From Streptomyces sp. CB02923 (lineage in GTDB: Bacteria > Actinomycetota > Actinomycetes > Streptomycetales > Streptomycetaceae): 64,000 nt of DNA. Of this stretch, positions 52,502 through 60,827 are shown piece after piece (within the stretch, counting starts at the first letter, position 1; each line of letters begins with the position of its first letter). A program made the translations under genes and the position numbers. Location: positions 313,775-377,774 of the forward strand of contig NZ_LWKZ01000001.1 in assembly GCF_001905005.1 (NCBI RefSeq), read 5' to 3'. The notes under the pieces are model-generated. The model saw only the letters and a program-made list of their open reading frames with translations, made no database searches and was not told where the DNA came from.

Positions 52502-53298
52502 AGAAGAAGCAGTGGCAGAACTGGGGGCCGGGCGAGCAGGCCCAACAGCACTACCTCGTCGAGCCTCGTCACCTCGCCGGCAGCGGTGACCTGCGCCATA
52601 TCACCGAGTTCCTGCGCGCCTCGGGCTGGAAGGACAAATCCAAGAGCGGCGGGCCGACCGTCTTCGACAGCCCGGACAAGTCCGTGCGCATCGGATACGA
52701 CCCGTTCACCCAGCCCGGCGGCTGGACCATCAGCGGGAAACGGACCGCTGCGCAGGTGGCATGGCACGCGACCTTCTCCCGCCAGGTGCCCGTCGAGATC
52801 GTGGCGGGAGTCACCGACGCGCTGACCCAGCCGCGCTCCGCGCACGCCCCCAACGTGTGGGAACCACTTGCGGCACACCGCTGGGAAACCGAGCAGGGCC
52901 GGCACGTCACCGCGCGCAGCCCGGACGGCACCGCCTTCGTCCGGTTCCACCAGAACGGCCCCGGGCAGGCGCACTGGTGGGCCGGTGCCCGCAACGAACA
53001 CGGCCGCGTGTGGCAGGCGGTGTTCACGCCCACCACGCCGATGCATCTCGTGCAGGCATTCAGCACGGCGCTGTCCGACCCGCAGCCGGTGATGCGCCAG
53101 CTCGGCCACGTCCCGCCCTCCCAGCAGATCCGCACCACCTCAGTGTCCGTGCTGCCGTCCCAGCTCAGCGCCTGGCAGCAGGCCCGCATCACTGCCGCCC
53201 GCGCCGCCACCTGGGCCCGCAACACCGCCCGCAGCCCCCGTCCGCGCACCGCGGCCCACCCCCACGCTCACGCGGGCGCCCCCCGCGCCCGCCGCTGA
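52498..53298 (+). CDS. DUF317-domain protein
   Basis: 266 aa with two DUF317 units: YLVEPRHLAGSGDLRHITEFLRASGW and WTISGKRTAAQVAWHATFSRQVPVEIV; then RWETEQGRHVTARSPDGTAFV and HWWAGARNEHGRVWQAVFTPTTPMHLVQAF. GTG 52498 overlaps the previous stop. Closely related to the product at 53668 in gene order and motif spacing. Confidence 0.78.
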   Translation: MKKKQWQNWGPGEQAQQHYLVEPRHLAGSGDLRHITEFLRASGWKDKSKSGGPTVFDSPDKSVRIGYDPFTQPGGWTISGKRTAAQVAWHATFSRQVPVEIVAGVTDALTQPRSAHAPNVWEPLAAHRWETEQGRHVTARSPDGTAFVRFHQNGPGQAHWWAGARNEHGRVWQAVFTPTTPMHLVQAFSTALSDPQPVMRQLGHVPPSQQIRTTSVSVLPSQLSAWQQARITAARAATWARNTARSPRPRTAAHPHAHAGAPRARR

Positions 53299-53314
53299 CC
53301 TCCCAAGGAGCCCC

Positions 53315-53671
53315 GTGCCCGCACTCACCCCGGATGCCGTCCGCACCGCGACCGAGACCCTGTCCCGCCTCACCGACTACCTGCGCGACACCCCCGAGCC
53401 GAAGCAGGCGCTCGCCCTGGCCGAGCCGCTGCTGGACGAGTACACGGGGCTTCCCGTCCAGCTCGCCGACGCCCTGCGCGCCCTGGCCCGCGCCGTACAG
53501 GAACACCCGGACATCCCGCACAGCCTCGAAACCGACCTGCTGGTCACGGAGTTGCGCACCGCCGCATGGGAACAGGCCGACCAGCACACCCTCCACTACG
53601 TCCTCGACGACCTGCGCGCGCTGCACGCCAGCGCCTCCGGCACCGAAGCGGAGCACGGCCCGTGCCGGTGA
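53315..53671 (+). CDS. Helical hypothetical protein
   Basis: 118-aa helical acidic protein (ETLSRLTDYLRDTPEPKQALALAEPLLDEYTG; LRALARAVQEHPDIPHSLETDLLVTELRTAAWEQ). GTG 53315 with AAGGAG upstream. The stop overlaps the next DUF317 gene (GTGA). Unknown function. Confidence 0.6.
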   Translation: MPALTPDAVRTATETLSRLTDYLRDTPEPKQALALAEPLLDEYTGLPVQLADALRALARAVQEHPDIPHSLETDLLVTELRTAAWEQADQHTLHYVLDDLRALHASASGTEAEHGPCR

Positions 53672-54486
53672 GCGAACAGCAGCTCGCCGCCTTCGCCGAC
53701 CAGCTCCCCCGGCACATCCCCCTCGACACCAGCCCCCGCCACCTCGCCGGCGCCGGCGATGCCCGGCACGTCACCCACGCACTCGCCGCGGCCGGATGGG
53801 CCCGCACCTCCGACCCGTTCAGCCCCGAGATCATCCTGCGCAGCCCGCAGGGCCGGTGCACCCTGCACTTCGACCCGCAGTCCGTCACCTCCGCATGGTG
53901 GCGGCTGCGGGCCGAGTCCACCGACACCGAGCCGGGCTGGTACGCCGAGTTCGGTGAACTCGTGCCCGCCGAAATCCTCGGCCGCCTCACCGACGCTCTC
54001 ACCACCCCGCCGCCGCCCCGGCCGCCGGACCCGTTCCAGGCCCTGAAGTCGGCGGGATGGCTGTTGAGCGACGCGAGGACGGCCCACTCCCCTGACCGCA
54101 TGTGCCACGTAGAACGCTGTCCTGATCAGGAGGACCTCCGGGGGTTCTGGCACGTCGAAACCTGCGAGCCGGGACACGGCACGCTGCTGGGCCCCCGCAT
54201 CTGGCACGCCCGGTTCGACGGCCAGGTCCCCGACCACCTCGTGGGCGCCTTCATCACCGGGCTCGCCGATCCCGCCCCGCTCCAGCGCGGCATGTTCGAC
54301 CGCACCGCCCACCACAGCGTCGTGCAGGAACCCAGCCCGCACACCCCCGAACAGGTCGTCGCCGCACACGCCAACCGGCTCGCCGCCATCCGCACACAGG
54401 CCCGCGCCGCCCGCCGACAGCAACCGCCCCACCCCGCCACGGCCGGCGCGCCCCGCCTGTCCGGCCGCCCGCCGCTGCCCCGTTAG
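53668..54486 (+). CDS. DUF317-domain protein
   Basis: 272 aa with two DUF317 units: TSPRHLAGAGDARHVTHALAAAGW near residue 22, and IWHARFDGQVPDHLVGAFITGLADPAPL in the second. GTG 53668 is coupled to the previous gene (GTGA); GTG 53662 is equally possible by sequence. Function unknown. Confidence 0.78.
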   Translation: MSEQQLAAFADQLPRHIPLDTSPRHLAGAGDARHVTHALAAAGWARTSDPFSPEIILRSPQGRCTLHFDPQSVTSAWWRLRAESTDTEPGWYAEFGELVPAEILGRLTDALTTPPPPRPPDPFQALKSAGWLLSDARTAHSPDRMCHVERCPDQEDLRGFWHVETCEPGHGTLLGPRIWHARFDGQVPDHLVGAFITGLADPAPLQRGMFDRTAHHSVVQEPSPHTPEQVVAAHANRLAAIRTQARAARRQQPPHPATAGAPRLSGRPPLPR

Positions 54487-54487
54487 G

Positions 54488-55069
54488 ACCCCCGCCGTCT
54501 CTCCCGACCCCACCACTCACCGCGAATTCCTGCAGCACCTCGACGACTACGTCCGCGACAGCAAGACGATCCTCGACGCCTGGGACGCCTACTCCGACGA
54601 GCACACCGACCTCGACGGCTGGCCGCACGACGACCACACCTACGGGCTGCGCCAGAGCCAGCGCGACGCCGACACCGCCGAAGCATTCGACAACATCCGG
54701 GCAGGAGCCCGCCACCTGCTGGCCACCGCCGACACACAGCTGCGGAGCATGCCGACCGGTGCGGTGCAGAGCCACTGGATATACCGGCTCGGCGTCCTGC
54801 ACACAGCGCTCGACCGCCTCGATGCCCTGCACGAACAATGGCTGCTCACGCGCGACAGCCTGCCCGCCGACGCCCAACCCGGCACCCCCCTTTTCAACGA
54901 CGCCCTCGCCGAGCACCACGCCGAATCCTGGAGCTACCTGGACGACTGGGCCACCCACGGCCACGTCCTTAAGGACATCAACTCCGCAGCCCGGTGCGCC
55001 TCCACGCCCCTGGCCCCACCCCCGACCGCCGTCGCCGCGCCCGGCCGGTCCCCCTCGGTACGGAGGTGA
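54488..55069 (+). CDS. Hypothetical protein, paralogue of 58369, start codon unclear
   Basis: About 190 aa, clearly related to the product at 58369: HREFLQHLDDYVRDSKTILDAWDAYSDEH against HRLYLSQLSDYLHNSEQIQTAWEHYCAEH, and LAEHHAESWSYLDDWATHGHVLKDIN against LAEFHAKAWLYLHQWTFHGRSLIEIN. No ATG, GTG, TTG or CTG lies before the conserved region. AGGA at 54485-54488 is followed after eight bases by GTC 54497. Either a rare start is used or the start was lost. Coordinates mark the open frame. Confidence 0.5.
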   Translation, partial: TPAVSPDPTTHREFLQHLDDYVRDSKTILDAWDAYSDEHTDLDGWPHDDHTYGLRQSQRDADTAEAFDNIRAGARHLLATADTQLRSMPTGAVQSHWIYRLGVLHTALDRLDALHEQWLLTRDSLPADAQPGTPLFNDALAEHHAESWSYLDDWATHGHVLKDINSAARCASTPLAPPPTAVAAPGRSPSVRR

Positions 55070-55206
55070 CCGTGCCCGCGGCACCCGAGACCTTCGAGGC
55101 CGGCTCCATCGCCCCGCGCCGCCTGCCCGGCGGGCGAAGACCACCCGCTGCCGCCTACTCGTCCTGGACGAATCGGGATGCTGGCGTCCGGCCCGGCCGC
55201 CGCTGA
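55066..55206 (+). pseudogene. Short coupled frame, probable gene remnant
   Basis: GTG 55066 overlaps the preceding stop and has GGAGG just upstream, but the frame ends after 46 codons with no recognisable domain. At the paralogous position (58962) a similar GTGACC start leads through a short frame into the winged-helix gene. This may be what remains of a duplicated downstream gene. Confidence 0.3.
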
Positions 55207-55818
55207 AGCGTTCTGCCCGGTGACCGTTGCCGCCTCCGAGCGCAAGGCCGTCATCGTGGCTGCCACCGGCGCCCACCGGGCTTCGGCTCGATCGGGCCCA
55301 AGAGGCGCGCCACGACGACCGTCGTCCGGCTGCTGCACCACGTGCATCTCGTGCTGCCCTCCGGCAGCAGTCTCCGGCTCACCAGGCAGCCGCTGGCAAA
55401 GGCGGCAAGCCACGGCACTGATTCTCCGTCTGTTCCGCCGCCTGTGCACAGCCCTGCCGGGTGGCGCGGCACGAGGCAAGTGGGCACCTGCTCGGCGCCG
55501 CCCGGCCGGAAGACCTGCTTGCATCAGCGCGACGGCGCGCAACAAGGGCGCCCGGGCACCGGAACACGCGGGGCCACCGCGCTCACCGATCTGAGTCTTG
55601 CCGTGCACCGGCAGTCCGCTCAGCACCGCGACCAGCAGCCCGCATCTCGTGCCCCACACGCATCGGGACGTCCCCGTACAGGTCGCCGCCGCCCTGGAGG
55701 ACCACGTCCGCGCCCCGTCATGTGCCGCGACGACCCGCAGGCGGGCCGAGCGCTCCGCCACGGCCACCGACCGGGAACAGCCGCCCCCTTCATCCCCGCC
55801 CGGAAGCACGTAGCCCCT
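55207..55818. other. 612-base region without a supported gene
   Basis: Open frames on both strands are long here only because of GC content. None has a start signal or recognisable domain. It may contain a promoter for the coupling-protein gene, or decayed coding sequence. Confidence 0.45.
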
Positions 55819-57606
55819 TTGCCTCCCTCCTCCAACAGCTCCGACGGGTACGACATCGCCTTCCGGCTCCTCCTCGGAGTCCTCGCCGTCGTCGTCCCCC
55901 TCTCGAACCTCGCCTGGCTGTCCGGCAACATCACCGCCCACCTCACCGGCCTCCCGTGGGCGCCCTACCAGCCGACCGCAGCCCTGCTCCACCCTGACCA
56001 GCTCTGGCCCCACGCCACAGAAACGTCCCTGCTCGTCGGCGCCCGCGTCATTCCCGTCGCGGTCCTCCTCGCCCTCGGCGCCGCAGCCGGTGTCCTGTGG
56101 TCCCGCCACAAGAACCGCGGCAGCAGCCGGAAGAAGAAGATCACCGGCATGGCCAAGGCGCGGGATATCGAGCCGCTGATGGCCAAGGCGATCGAGTCCA
56201 AGGCGCGGTCCCTGCGCCCGAGTCTGAAGGACACCAAGCACATCGCCGCCAGGGACACCGGCATCCTTCTCGGCAATCTCCAAGGCACCCCGCACGAGGT
56301 GCGGATGGGTTACGAGGACGTCGCCGTTGCGATCATGGCTCCGCGATCGGGGAAGACCACGTCGCTGGCGATCCCCTCCATCCTGTCCGCCCCCGGCCCC
56401 GTCCTGCTGACCTCGAACAAGGCGGCGGGCGATGCCTACACCACGACGCTCGACGCCCGGGCGCAGGTAGGACGGGTGTGGTCGATGGACCCGCAGCAGA
56501 TCGCCCACGCCGCCCGCGCCATGTGGTGGAACCCCCTCGCCACCGCGAAGACCCTGGACGGTGCCAACAGGCTGGCCGGCCACTTCGTCTCCGCCTCCGT
56601 GGACGCCTCGCAGCAGGGCGACTTCTGGTCGAAGGCCGGTTCCAACATCCTCTCGCAGTTGCTGCTGGCCGCGGCCCTCGACGAGCGGCCGATCACCGAC
56701 ATCATGGCCTGGCTGGCCTTCCCCGCCGACCGTACCCCGCTGGACATCCTGCGCGATCACGGCTTCGCCGCCGTCGCCGCCCAGCTCAAGGGCACTGTCG
56801 AGGGTCCGCCCGAGACCAGGGACGGCATCTTCGAGACGGCCCGCCAGTACGCCGCGGCCCTGCTCAACGCAGAGATCTCGGAATGGGTGACGCCACAGAA
56901 GGACGTCGCCGAGTTCCGGCCGTCGCAGTTCGTCACCTCCACCGACACCCTCTACCTGCTCAGCAAGGACGGGGGCGGCGGCGCTTCGGCACTGATCGCG
57001 GCGTGTGCGGACGCGGTGATGCGGGCGGCAACCGCCGAGGCCGAACGCGCCGGCGGACGCCTGGACCCCCCGGCCCTCGCGATCCTCGACGAGGCGGCCA
57101 ACGTGTGCAAGATCAGCGACTTGCCGGACCTGTACTCCCACCTCGGCAGCCGTGGAATCATCCCCCTCACCATCCTTCAGTCCTACCGGCAGGGCCAGAA
57201 GGTCTGGGGGGACGCGGGCATGGACGCCATGTGGTCCGCCTCGACCGTGAAGGTCATCGGCAGCGGGATCGACGATCCGGACTTCGCGGACAAGCTGAGC
57301 CGCATGATCGGCGACCACGACGTGGAGACCACCTCCACCTCGCACTCGGAGTCCGGGAAGTCGACCTCCATCTCGATGCGCCAGGAGCGGATCCTGCCCG
57401 CCGATGCGATCCGCGCCCTGGCCAAGGGCACCGCCCTGTGCTTCGCCACCGGTATGCGCGCCGCCATGCTCGACCTGCGCCCCTGGTATGCCGAGCCCGG
57501 CGCCCAGGAGCTGTCCGCCGCCTCCGCCCTCGCCTCGAAGGCCATCACCGAGCGCGCCGTCGCCAAGGCCGCCCCGGCAAAGTCCGACTTCACCACGGCC
57601 GTCTGA
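55819..57606 (+). CDS. virD4: VirD4/TraG-type coupling protein
   Basis: 595-aa ATPase that links the relaxosome to the secretion channel. Two N-terminal membrane helices (about 14-36 and 76-98). Walker A IMAPRSGKTTS at about 171-181. Walker B LAILDEAANV at about 419-428, followed by the family ILQSYRQGQKVWG segment. TTG 55819 gives the expected short N-terminus, but the GGAAG upstream is far away. It closes the accessory block that separates it from VirB4, whereas the two are usually closer. Confidence 0.9.
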   Translation: MPPSSNSSDGYDIAFRLLLGVLAVVVPLSNLAWLSGNITAHLTGLPWAPYQPTAALLHPDQLWPHATETSLLVGARVIPVAVLLALGAAAGVLWSRHKNRGSSRKKKITGMAKARDIEPLMAKAIESKARSLRPSLKDTKHIAARDTGILLGNLQGTPHEVRMGYEDVAVAIMAPRSGKTTSLAIPSILSAPGPVLLTSNKAAGDAYTTTLDARAQVGRVWSMDPQQIAHAARAMWWNPLATAKTLDGANRLAGHFVSASVDASQQGDFWSKAGSNILSQLLLAAALDERPITDIMAWLAFPADRTPLDILRDHGFAAVAAQLKGTVEGPPETRDGIFETARQYAAALLNAEISEWVTPQKDVAEFRPSQFVTSTDTLYLLSKDGGGGASALIAACADAVMRAATAEAERAGGRLDPPALAILDEAANVCKISDLPDLYSHLGSRGIIPLTILQSYRQGQKVWGDAGMDAMWSASTVKVIGSGIDDPDFADKLSRMIGDHDVETTSTSHSESGKSTSISMRQERILPADAIRALAKGTALCFATGMRAAMLDLRPWYAEPGAQELSAASALASKAITERAVAKAAPAKSDFTTAV

Positions 57607-57676
57607 ACCCCGGCGCTGCCACCGCCAACGGCGGCAACTCCCCGCACGCGACCACCGCTTTGCCCCTTCGGAGACC

Positions 57677-58288
57677 ATGGCCTTTATCGACCACAACGAC
57701 GTCGTCATCGGATCCACCGACGACGGCCACACCTTCGTCCTGCTCAACCGGGCCCTCCCCGCGGCCCAGCGCATCCTGACCGACCACGGCTTCACCTCCC
57801 ATCAGCCCAGCGGTCCGGGCCGCCCGCTGTACCTGCTGCCGCCCGCCTACGCCGGCGAGCAGGCCCACACCCGCACCGGCGAAGCCATGCATTTCCTCTT
57901 CCAGCACACCTGGGACGTGTCCGACCTGAGCTGGACCACCCGCTGGAGCCCGAGCGAGCCGCTGCCCGAACCGGACGTCCACTTCGACGTCTCCGGCGAC
58001 CGCGTCACCGCCACCGCCCGCACCGACGCCGCGCGCCGCATACTGGCCCGCCACGGCTTCACCGCCAGCCAGGACGGATACGCCCTGCCCGCCGACGCGG
58101 AGGAAACGCGACAGCTCGGCGCGGTCGTCCAAGCGGAGATCGCCCTGTACATGGAGAACCTGGGCGGCCGCATCGGGCTCGGCTTCCGCACTCCCGCCGA
58201 CATCCCCGCCGCCCCCGCCCGCACGAGCGGCCACACGACCACACCGCCCGCAGCCCCGGCTCCTGACCGGCCGCGCCGTACCCGCTGA
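57677..58288 (+). CDS. Protein with two B-type domains
   Basis: 203 aa. First B domain: VVIGSTDDGHTFVLLNRALPAAQRILTDHGFTSHQ...LYLLPP. Second: VHFDVSGDRVTATARTDAARRILARHGFTASQDGYALP. The HGFT motif in both shows an internal duplication. ATG 57677 with CGGAG four bases upstream. Function unknown. Confidence 0.6.
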   Translation: MAFIDHNDVVIGSTDDGHTFVLLNRALPAAQRILTDHGFTSHQPSGPGRPLYLLPPAYAGEQAHTRTGEAMHFLFQHTWDVSDLSWTTRWSPSEPLPEPDVHFDVSGDRVTATARTDAARRILARHGFTASQDGYALPADAEETRQLGAVVQAEIALYMENLGGRIGLGFRTPADIPAAPARTSGHTTTPPAAPAPDRPRRTR

Positions 58289-58368
58289 CAGCTCAGGCGA
58301 CGTGCCGAGCAGACCTCCAGCCCCGCCCCGCCTCTCCGCGGCGACACCCCGACCACTGAGAACCTCGC

Positions 58369-58965
58369 TTGCGCATCTCCACTCCACCTGCCGGTGCCGC
58401 GCACCGGCTGTATCTGAGCCAGCTTTCCGACTACCTGCACAACAGCGAGCAGATCCAGACCGCCTGGGAACACTATTGCGCCGAGCACAGCGATCCGGAG
58501 ACTCACCAGCCGTTCGACGACGACGCCTACGGCCGCAGGCAAAGCCAGCGGGCCGAAGCCACCCTGGCCGCCTTCGGCCGTGTGTACTACCACGCCGACG
58601 AGCTGGTGTCTCTCGCGGAGCAACAGCTCCTCCAACTGCCTGCCTCCGACCGCACGCGGCACTACGCCTGGCGGCTTGTTCTCCTCAACGTCAGCACGCA
58701 GCGCCTGTACGAGGCCCGCGATGCCTGGCTCGACGACCGCCACAAGCTGCCGGAGGCCGCCGTGCCGGGAAACGCGGCGTACGAGGAGCCGCTCGCTGAG
58801 TTCCATGCCAAAGCCTGGCTCTACCTCCACCAGTGGACCTTTCACGGCCGGTCCCTCATCGAGATCAACCAGCTGGCGCAGAAGGAGCCGCACGCATCCC
58901 CCGCTCCCGCCAAGGCGCCGCCAGTGCCCGAGCCGACCGCGAAGCCGTCCGCGCCGCGCCGGTGA
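58369..58965 (+). CDS. Hypothetical protein, paralogue of 54488
   Basis: 198-aa helical protein (AAHRLYLSQLSDYLHNSEQIQTAWEHY; RRQSQRAEATLAAFGRVYYHADELVSLAEQQLL). Related over its whole length to the product at 54488. TTG 58369 with only a weak GAGAA upstream. The stop overlaps the GTG of a 20-codon frame at 58962. Function unknown. Confidence 0.6.
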   Translation: MRISTPPAGAAHRLYLSQLSDYLHNSEQIQTAWEHYCAEHSDPETHQPFDDDAYGRRQSQRAEATLAAFGRVYYHADELVSLAEQQLLQLPASDRTRHYAWRLVLLNVSTQRLYEARDAWLDDRHKLPEAAVPGNAAYEEPLAEFHAKAWLYLHQWTFHGRSLIEINQLAQKEPHASPAPAKAPPVPEPTAKPSAPRR

Positions 58966-59024
58966 CCATCGTGAACGCCCCGCCGCAGCCCCCGCATCGA
59001 ACGGAACCGCCCCGCCGCAGATGA
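58962..59024 (+). CDS. 20-codon connector mini-ORF
   Basis: GTG 58962 overlaps the previous stop (GTGA), and its TGA overlaps the ATG of the next gene (ATGA), as with the mini-ORF at 40453. The product is Pro/Arg-rich and 20 residues long. Likely a coupling device or leader. Confidence 0.35.
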   Translation: MTIVNAPPQPPHRTEPPRRR

Positions 59025-59821
59025 CCACACCCACCGCCCCGGCCGAACAGCTCCTGCTCCTGGGAGGCGACTTCGCCCGCCACAACGATTATCTGTCCCG
59101 CCTGCGGCTCGACAGCCTCAGTCCCGCGAGCGCCCTCACGCAGCAGGCCACCTCCACCCAGCACCTGGCCCGATCGGCGCTGGACATCATCGATGGCCTC
59201 AACACCCAGCAGATGCACCACAGCCCGCAAATCCGCACCGTGTACGCGCGGGTCCGGCGGCTCGCCCACCTGGCCACCGACGCAGCCGACCATCTCCTGG
59301 ACGCCGAGGACATCCTCGACGACACCTACGCCGGCGTGCCCGTCAAGGGCGACGGCCCCCTGCTGACCTACCGGCAGGCCCTGCAGATGGCCAACAGCCG
59401 CCTCGTCCTGGTCCGGAAACTGACCGCACCGGCCCCCCATGACACGCTGACAGCCGCCGAACTCTTCGTCACCGAACAGCGCCGCCAGGGCGACATCCCC
59501 CCGCGGCAGCCCCCCGCCTTCTCCCCCGCGCAGCACGCCGCGCTGCGTGCGGTGGCGCGCGGCGAGGTGACGATCGCCGATGACAAGCCGTACCGGCGCC
59601 GCGATGACCGGCGCATCACCATCAGCACCCTGCGCTCGCTGGAAGCCCGCGGTCTCGTCGCCCGCGAGAGGTGCCCGCTGTGGCTCCACGACGAGCGGGT
59701 GCACCTGAGCACCGACGGCCGCCGCGACCTGGCCGCCACTTTCGGAAGGCCCCCGGCCCCCGCGCGCACCGCCACCCGCCCGGCACCGGCGCCCAAAGCC
59801 ACCACCAGCCGCTCTCGCTGA
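59021..59821 (+). CDS. Winged-helix-like protein, paralogue of 29115 and 59942
   Basis: 266 aa. A helical N-terminal half (TSTQHLARSALDIIDGLNTQQMHHSPQ...RRLAHLATDAADHLLDAEDIL) precedes a winged-helix-like C-terminal part: AQHAALRAVARGEVTIADDKPYRRRDDRRITISTLRSLEARGLVARERC...VHLSTDGRRDL. The latter matches the C-terminus of the product at 29115. ATG 59021 is coupled to the mini-ORF. Possibly DNA-binding. Confidence 0.62.
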   Translation: MTTPTAPAEQLLLLGGDFARHNDYLSRLRLDSLSPASALTQQATSTQHLARSALDIIDGLNTQQMHHSPQIRTVYARVRRLAHLATDAADHLLDAEDILDDTYAGVPVKGDGPLLTYRQALQMANSRLVLVRKLTAPAPHDTLTAAELFVTEQRRQGDIPPRQPPAFSPAQHAALRAVARGEVTIADDKPYRRRDDRRITISTLRSLEARGLVARERCPLWLHDERVHLSTDGRRDLAATFGRPPAPARTATRPAPAPKATTSRSR

Positions 59822-59843
59822 CCCCTGCTTCCCAGGAGATCCC

Positions 59844-59945
59844 ACGCCCACCGACGACGCACCCACACCGCACGCCCCCACCGCCACACCCCTTCCGCCG
59901 CCGGTACCCAACGTCACTGAGAAGTCATCTGCGGTGCGCCGATGA
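59844..59945 (+). pseudogene. Internally deleted remnant of a 60828-type gene
   Basis: It opens like the gene at 60828: AGGAG, five bases, ACG CCC ACC GAC GAC GCA CCC AC. It then jumps to that gene's 3' end through a 47-base exact match (59863-59909 against 61279-61325) before running into unrelated codons. The stop overlaps ATG 59942. So a second copy existed here and lost its middle. Confidence 0.6.
59863..59909 (+). repeat. 47-bp exact direct repeat, copy 1
   Basis: Identical to 61279-61325. Combined with the shared 24-base start segment (59843-59866 against 60827-60850), it marks a duplication followed by internal deletion at the shared ACCGCAC-like sequence. Confidence 0.8.
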
Positions 59946-60808
59946 CGCACGCGAACGGCCGCCAGGAGAGCACCGTGGTCTTCATCGACCTGGCCGAGCA
60001 GACTCGCTTCCTCGGTCAAGTGGCTCCCACCCTGGAATCGCTGCGGTCAAAGGTGGAACAGGTCCGTGCCGGAAAGATCGCCAAACCGGTTCGCGAGCTG
60101 GCCCCGGTCGCCGTCCGGGCACAGGAGCTGGCGACGCGGTGCACGCAGCACCTCGCGGATTTGTCGACCAGCCAGTACGCGCTCATGAAGGACGGGCACG
60201 AGAACCTCGCCGAACTCGCCGAGGTCTCGGCCCAGGTATCGCTCGCCGCCGCCATGTGCACCCTCGCCATCCACACCCGCACCGAAGTGCTGCTGTACGA
60301 GGACGCCGATGAGACCCCGCAGGCGAGCCGACGCATCCTCAACGACGCCGCCGAGCGGATGAATGCCTCTGCCAAGGCATACCGCACGCTGGCGCAACGG
60401 CTCTCCCGCCGCCTGGCCTCCACCGCCGCCCAGCGCGAGGACCAACAGCTCATCGACCGCGCCCTCGCCAACCCCCCGGCCACCACCACGCCAGCCACAG
60501 CAGCACGTACAGCGGCCAACGGCCCATGTCCGACCCCCCCCCACCCCGCACAGCCGCGCCAAGAACACACTGACCGCGACCGGCACCCCGAACGCGATAA
60601 CACCCGCCGGAGTGTCCGTCACCGAACGGCGCCGTCAGGGCATCGCCAGCCGCCGGCCCTTTCCGCTGCGCAAGAGGCCGCGCTGCGCGCCGCCGAACGG
60701 AGCGAGATGACGATCACCGGCGGCAAACCGTACGACCGCATCCAGCCACAGGCTCCAGCGCTCACCGCCGCCACCAGCGCCCATAACCACCGCCCCCGGT
60801 CCCACTGA
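59942..60808 (+). CDS. Helical protein with a decayed winged-helix tail
   Basis: 288 aa. Residues 1-170 are a helical domain (LRSKVEQVRAGKIAKPVRELAPVAVRAQELATRCTQHL). After a low-complexity stretch, the tail AAQEAALRAAERSEMTITGGKPYDRI copies part of the 59021 product, but the rest of that domain is lost. Just upstream another frame carries the preceding part (ITPAGVSVTERRRQGI), so a frameshift separates the two. ATG 59942 overlaps the remnant's stop. A full-length partner may exist elsewhere. Confidence 0.55.
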   Translation: MTHANGRQESTVVFIDLAEQTRFLGQVAPTLESLRSKVEQVRAGKIAKPVRELAPVAVRAQELATRCTQHLADLSTSQYALMKDGHENLAELAEVSAQVSLAAAMCTLAIHTRTEVLLYEDADETPQASRRILNDAAERMNASAKAYRTLAQRLSRRLASTAAQREDQQLIDRALANPPATTTPATAARTAANGPCPTPPHPAQPRQEHTDRDRHPERDNTRRSVRHRTAPSGHRQPPALSAAQEAALRAAERSEMTITGGKPYDRIQPQAPALTAATSAHNHRPRSH

Positions 60809-60827
60809 CCCCGCCCCAGGAGACCTC

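Noticed and set aside
55227..55813. Short frames in the gap before the coupling-protein gene
   Set aside because: None has a ribosome-binding site, coupling overlap or recognisable motif.
54934..57795. A 953-codon minus-strand frame over the coupling-protein gene
   Set aside because: Shadow of the VirD4-type gene; the plus-strand frame has Walker motifs and membrane helices.
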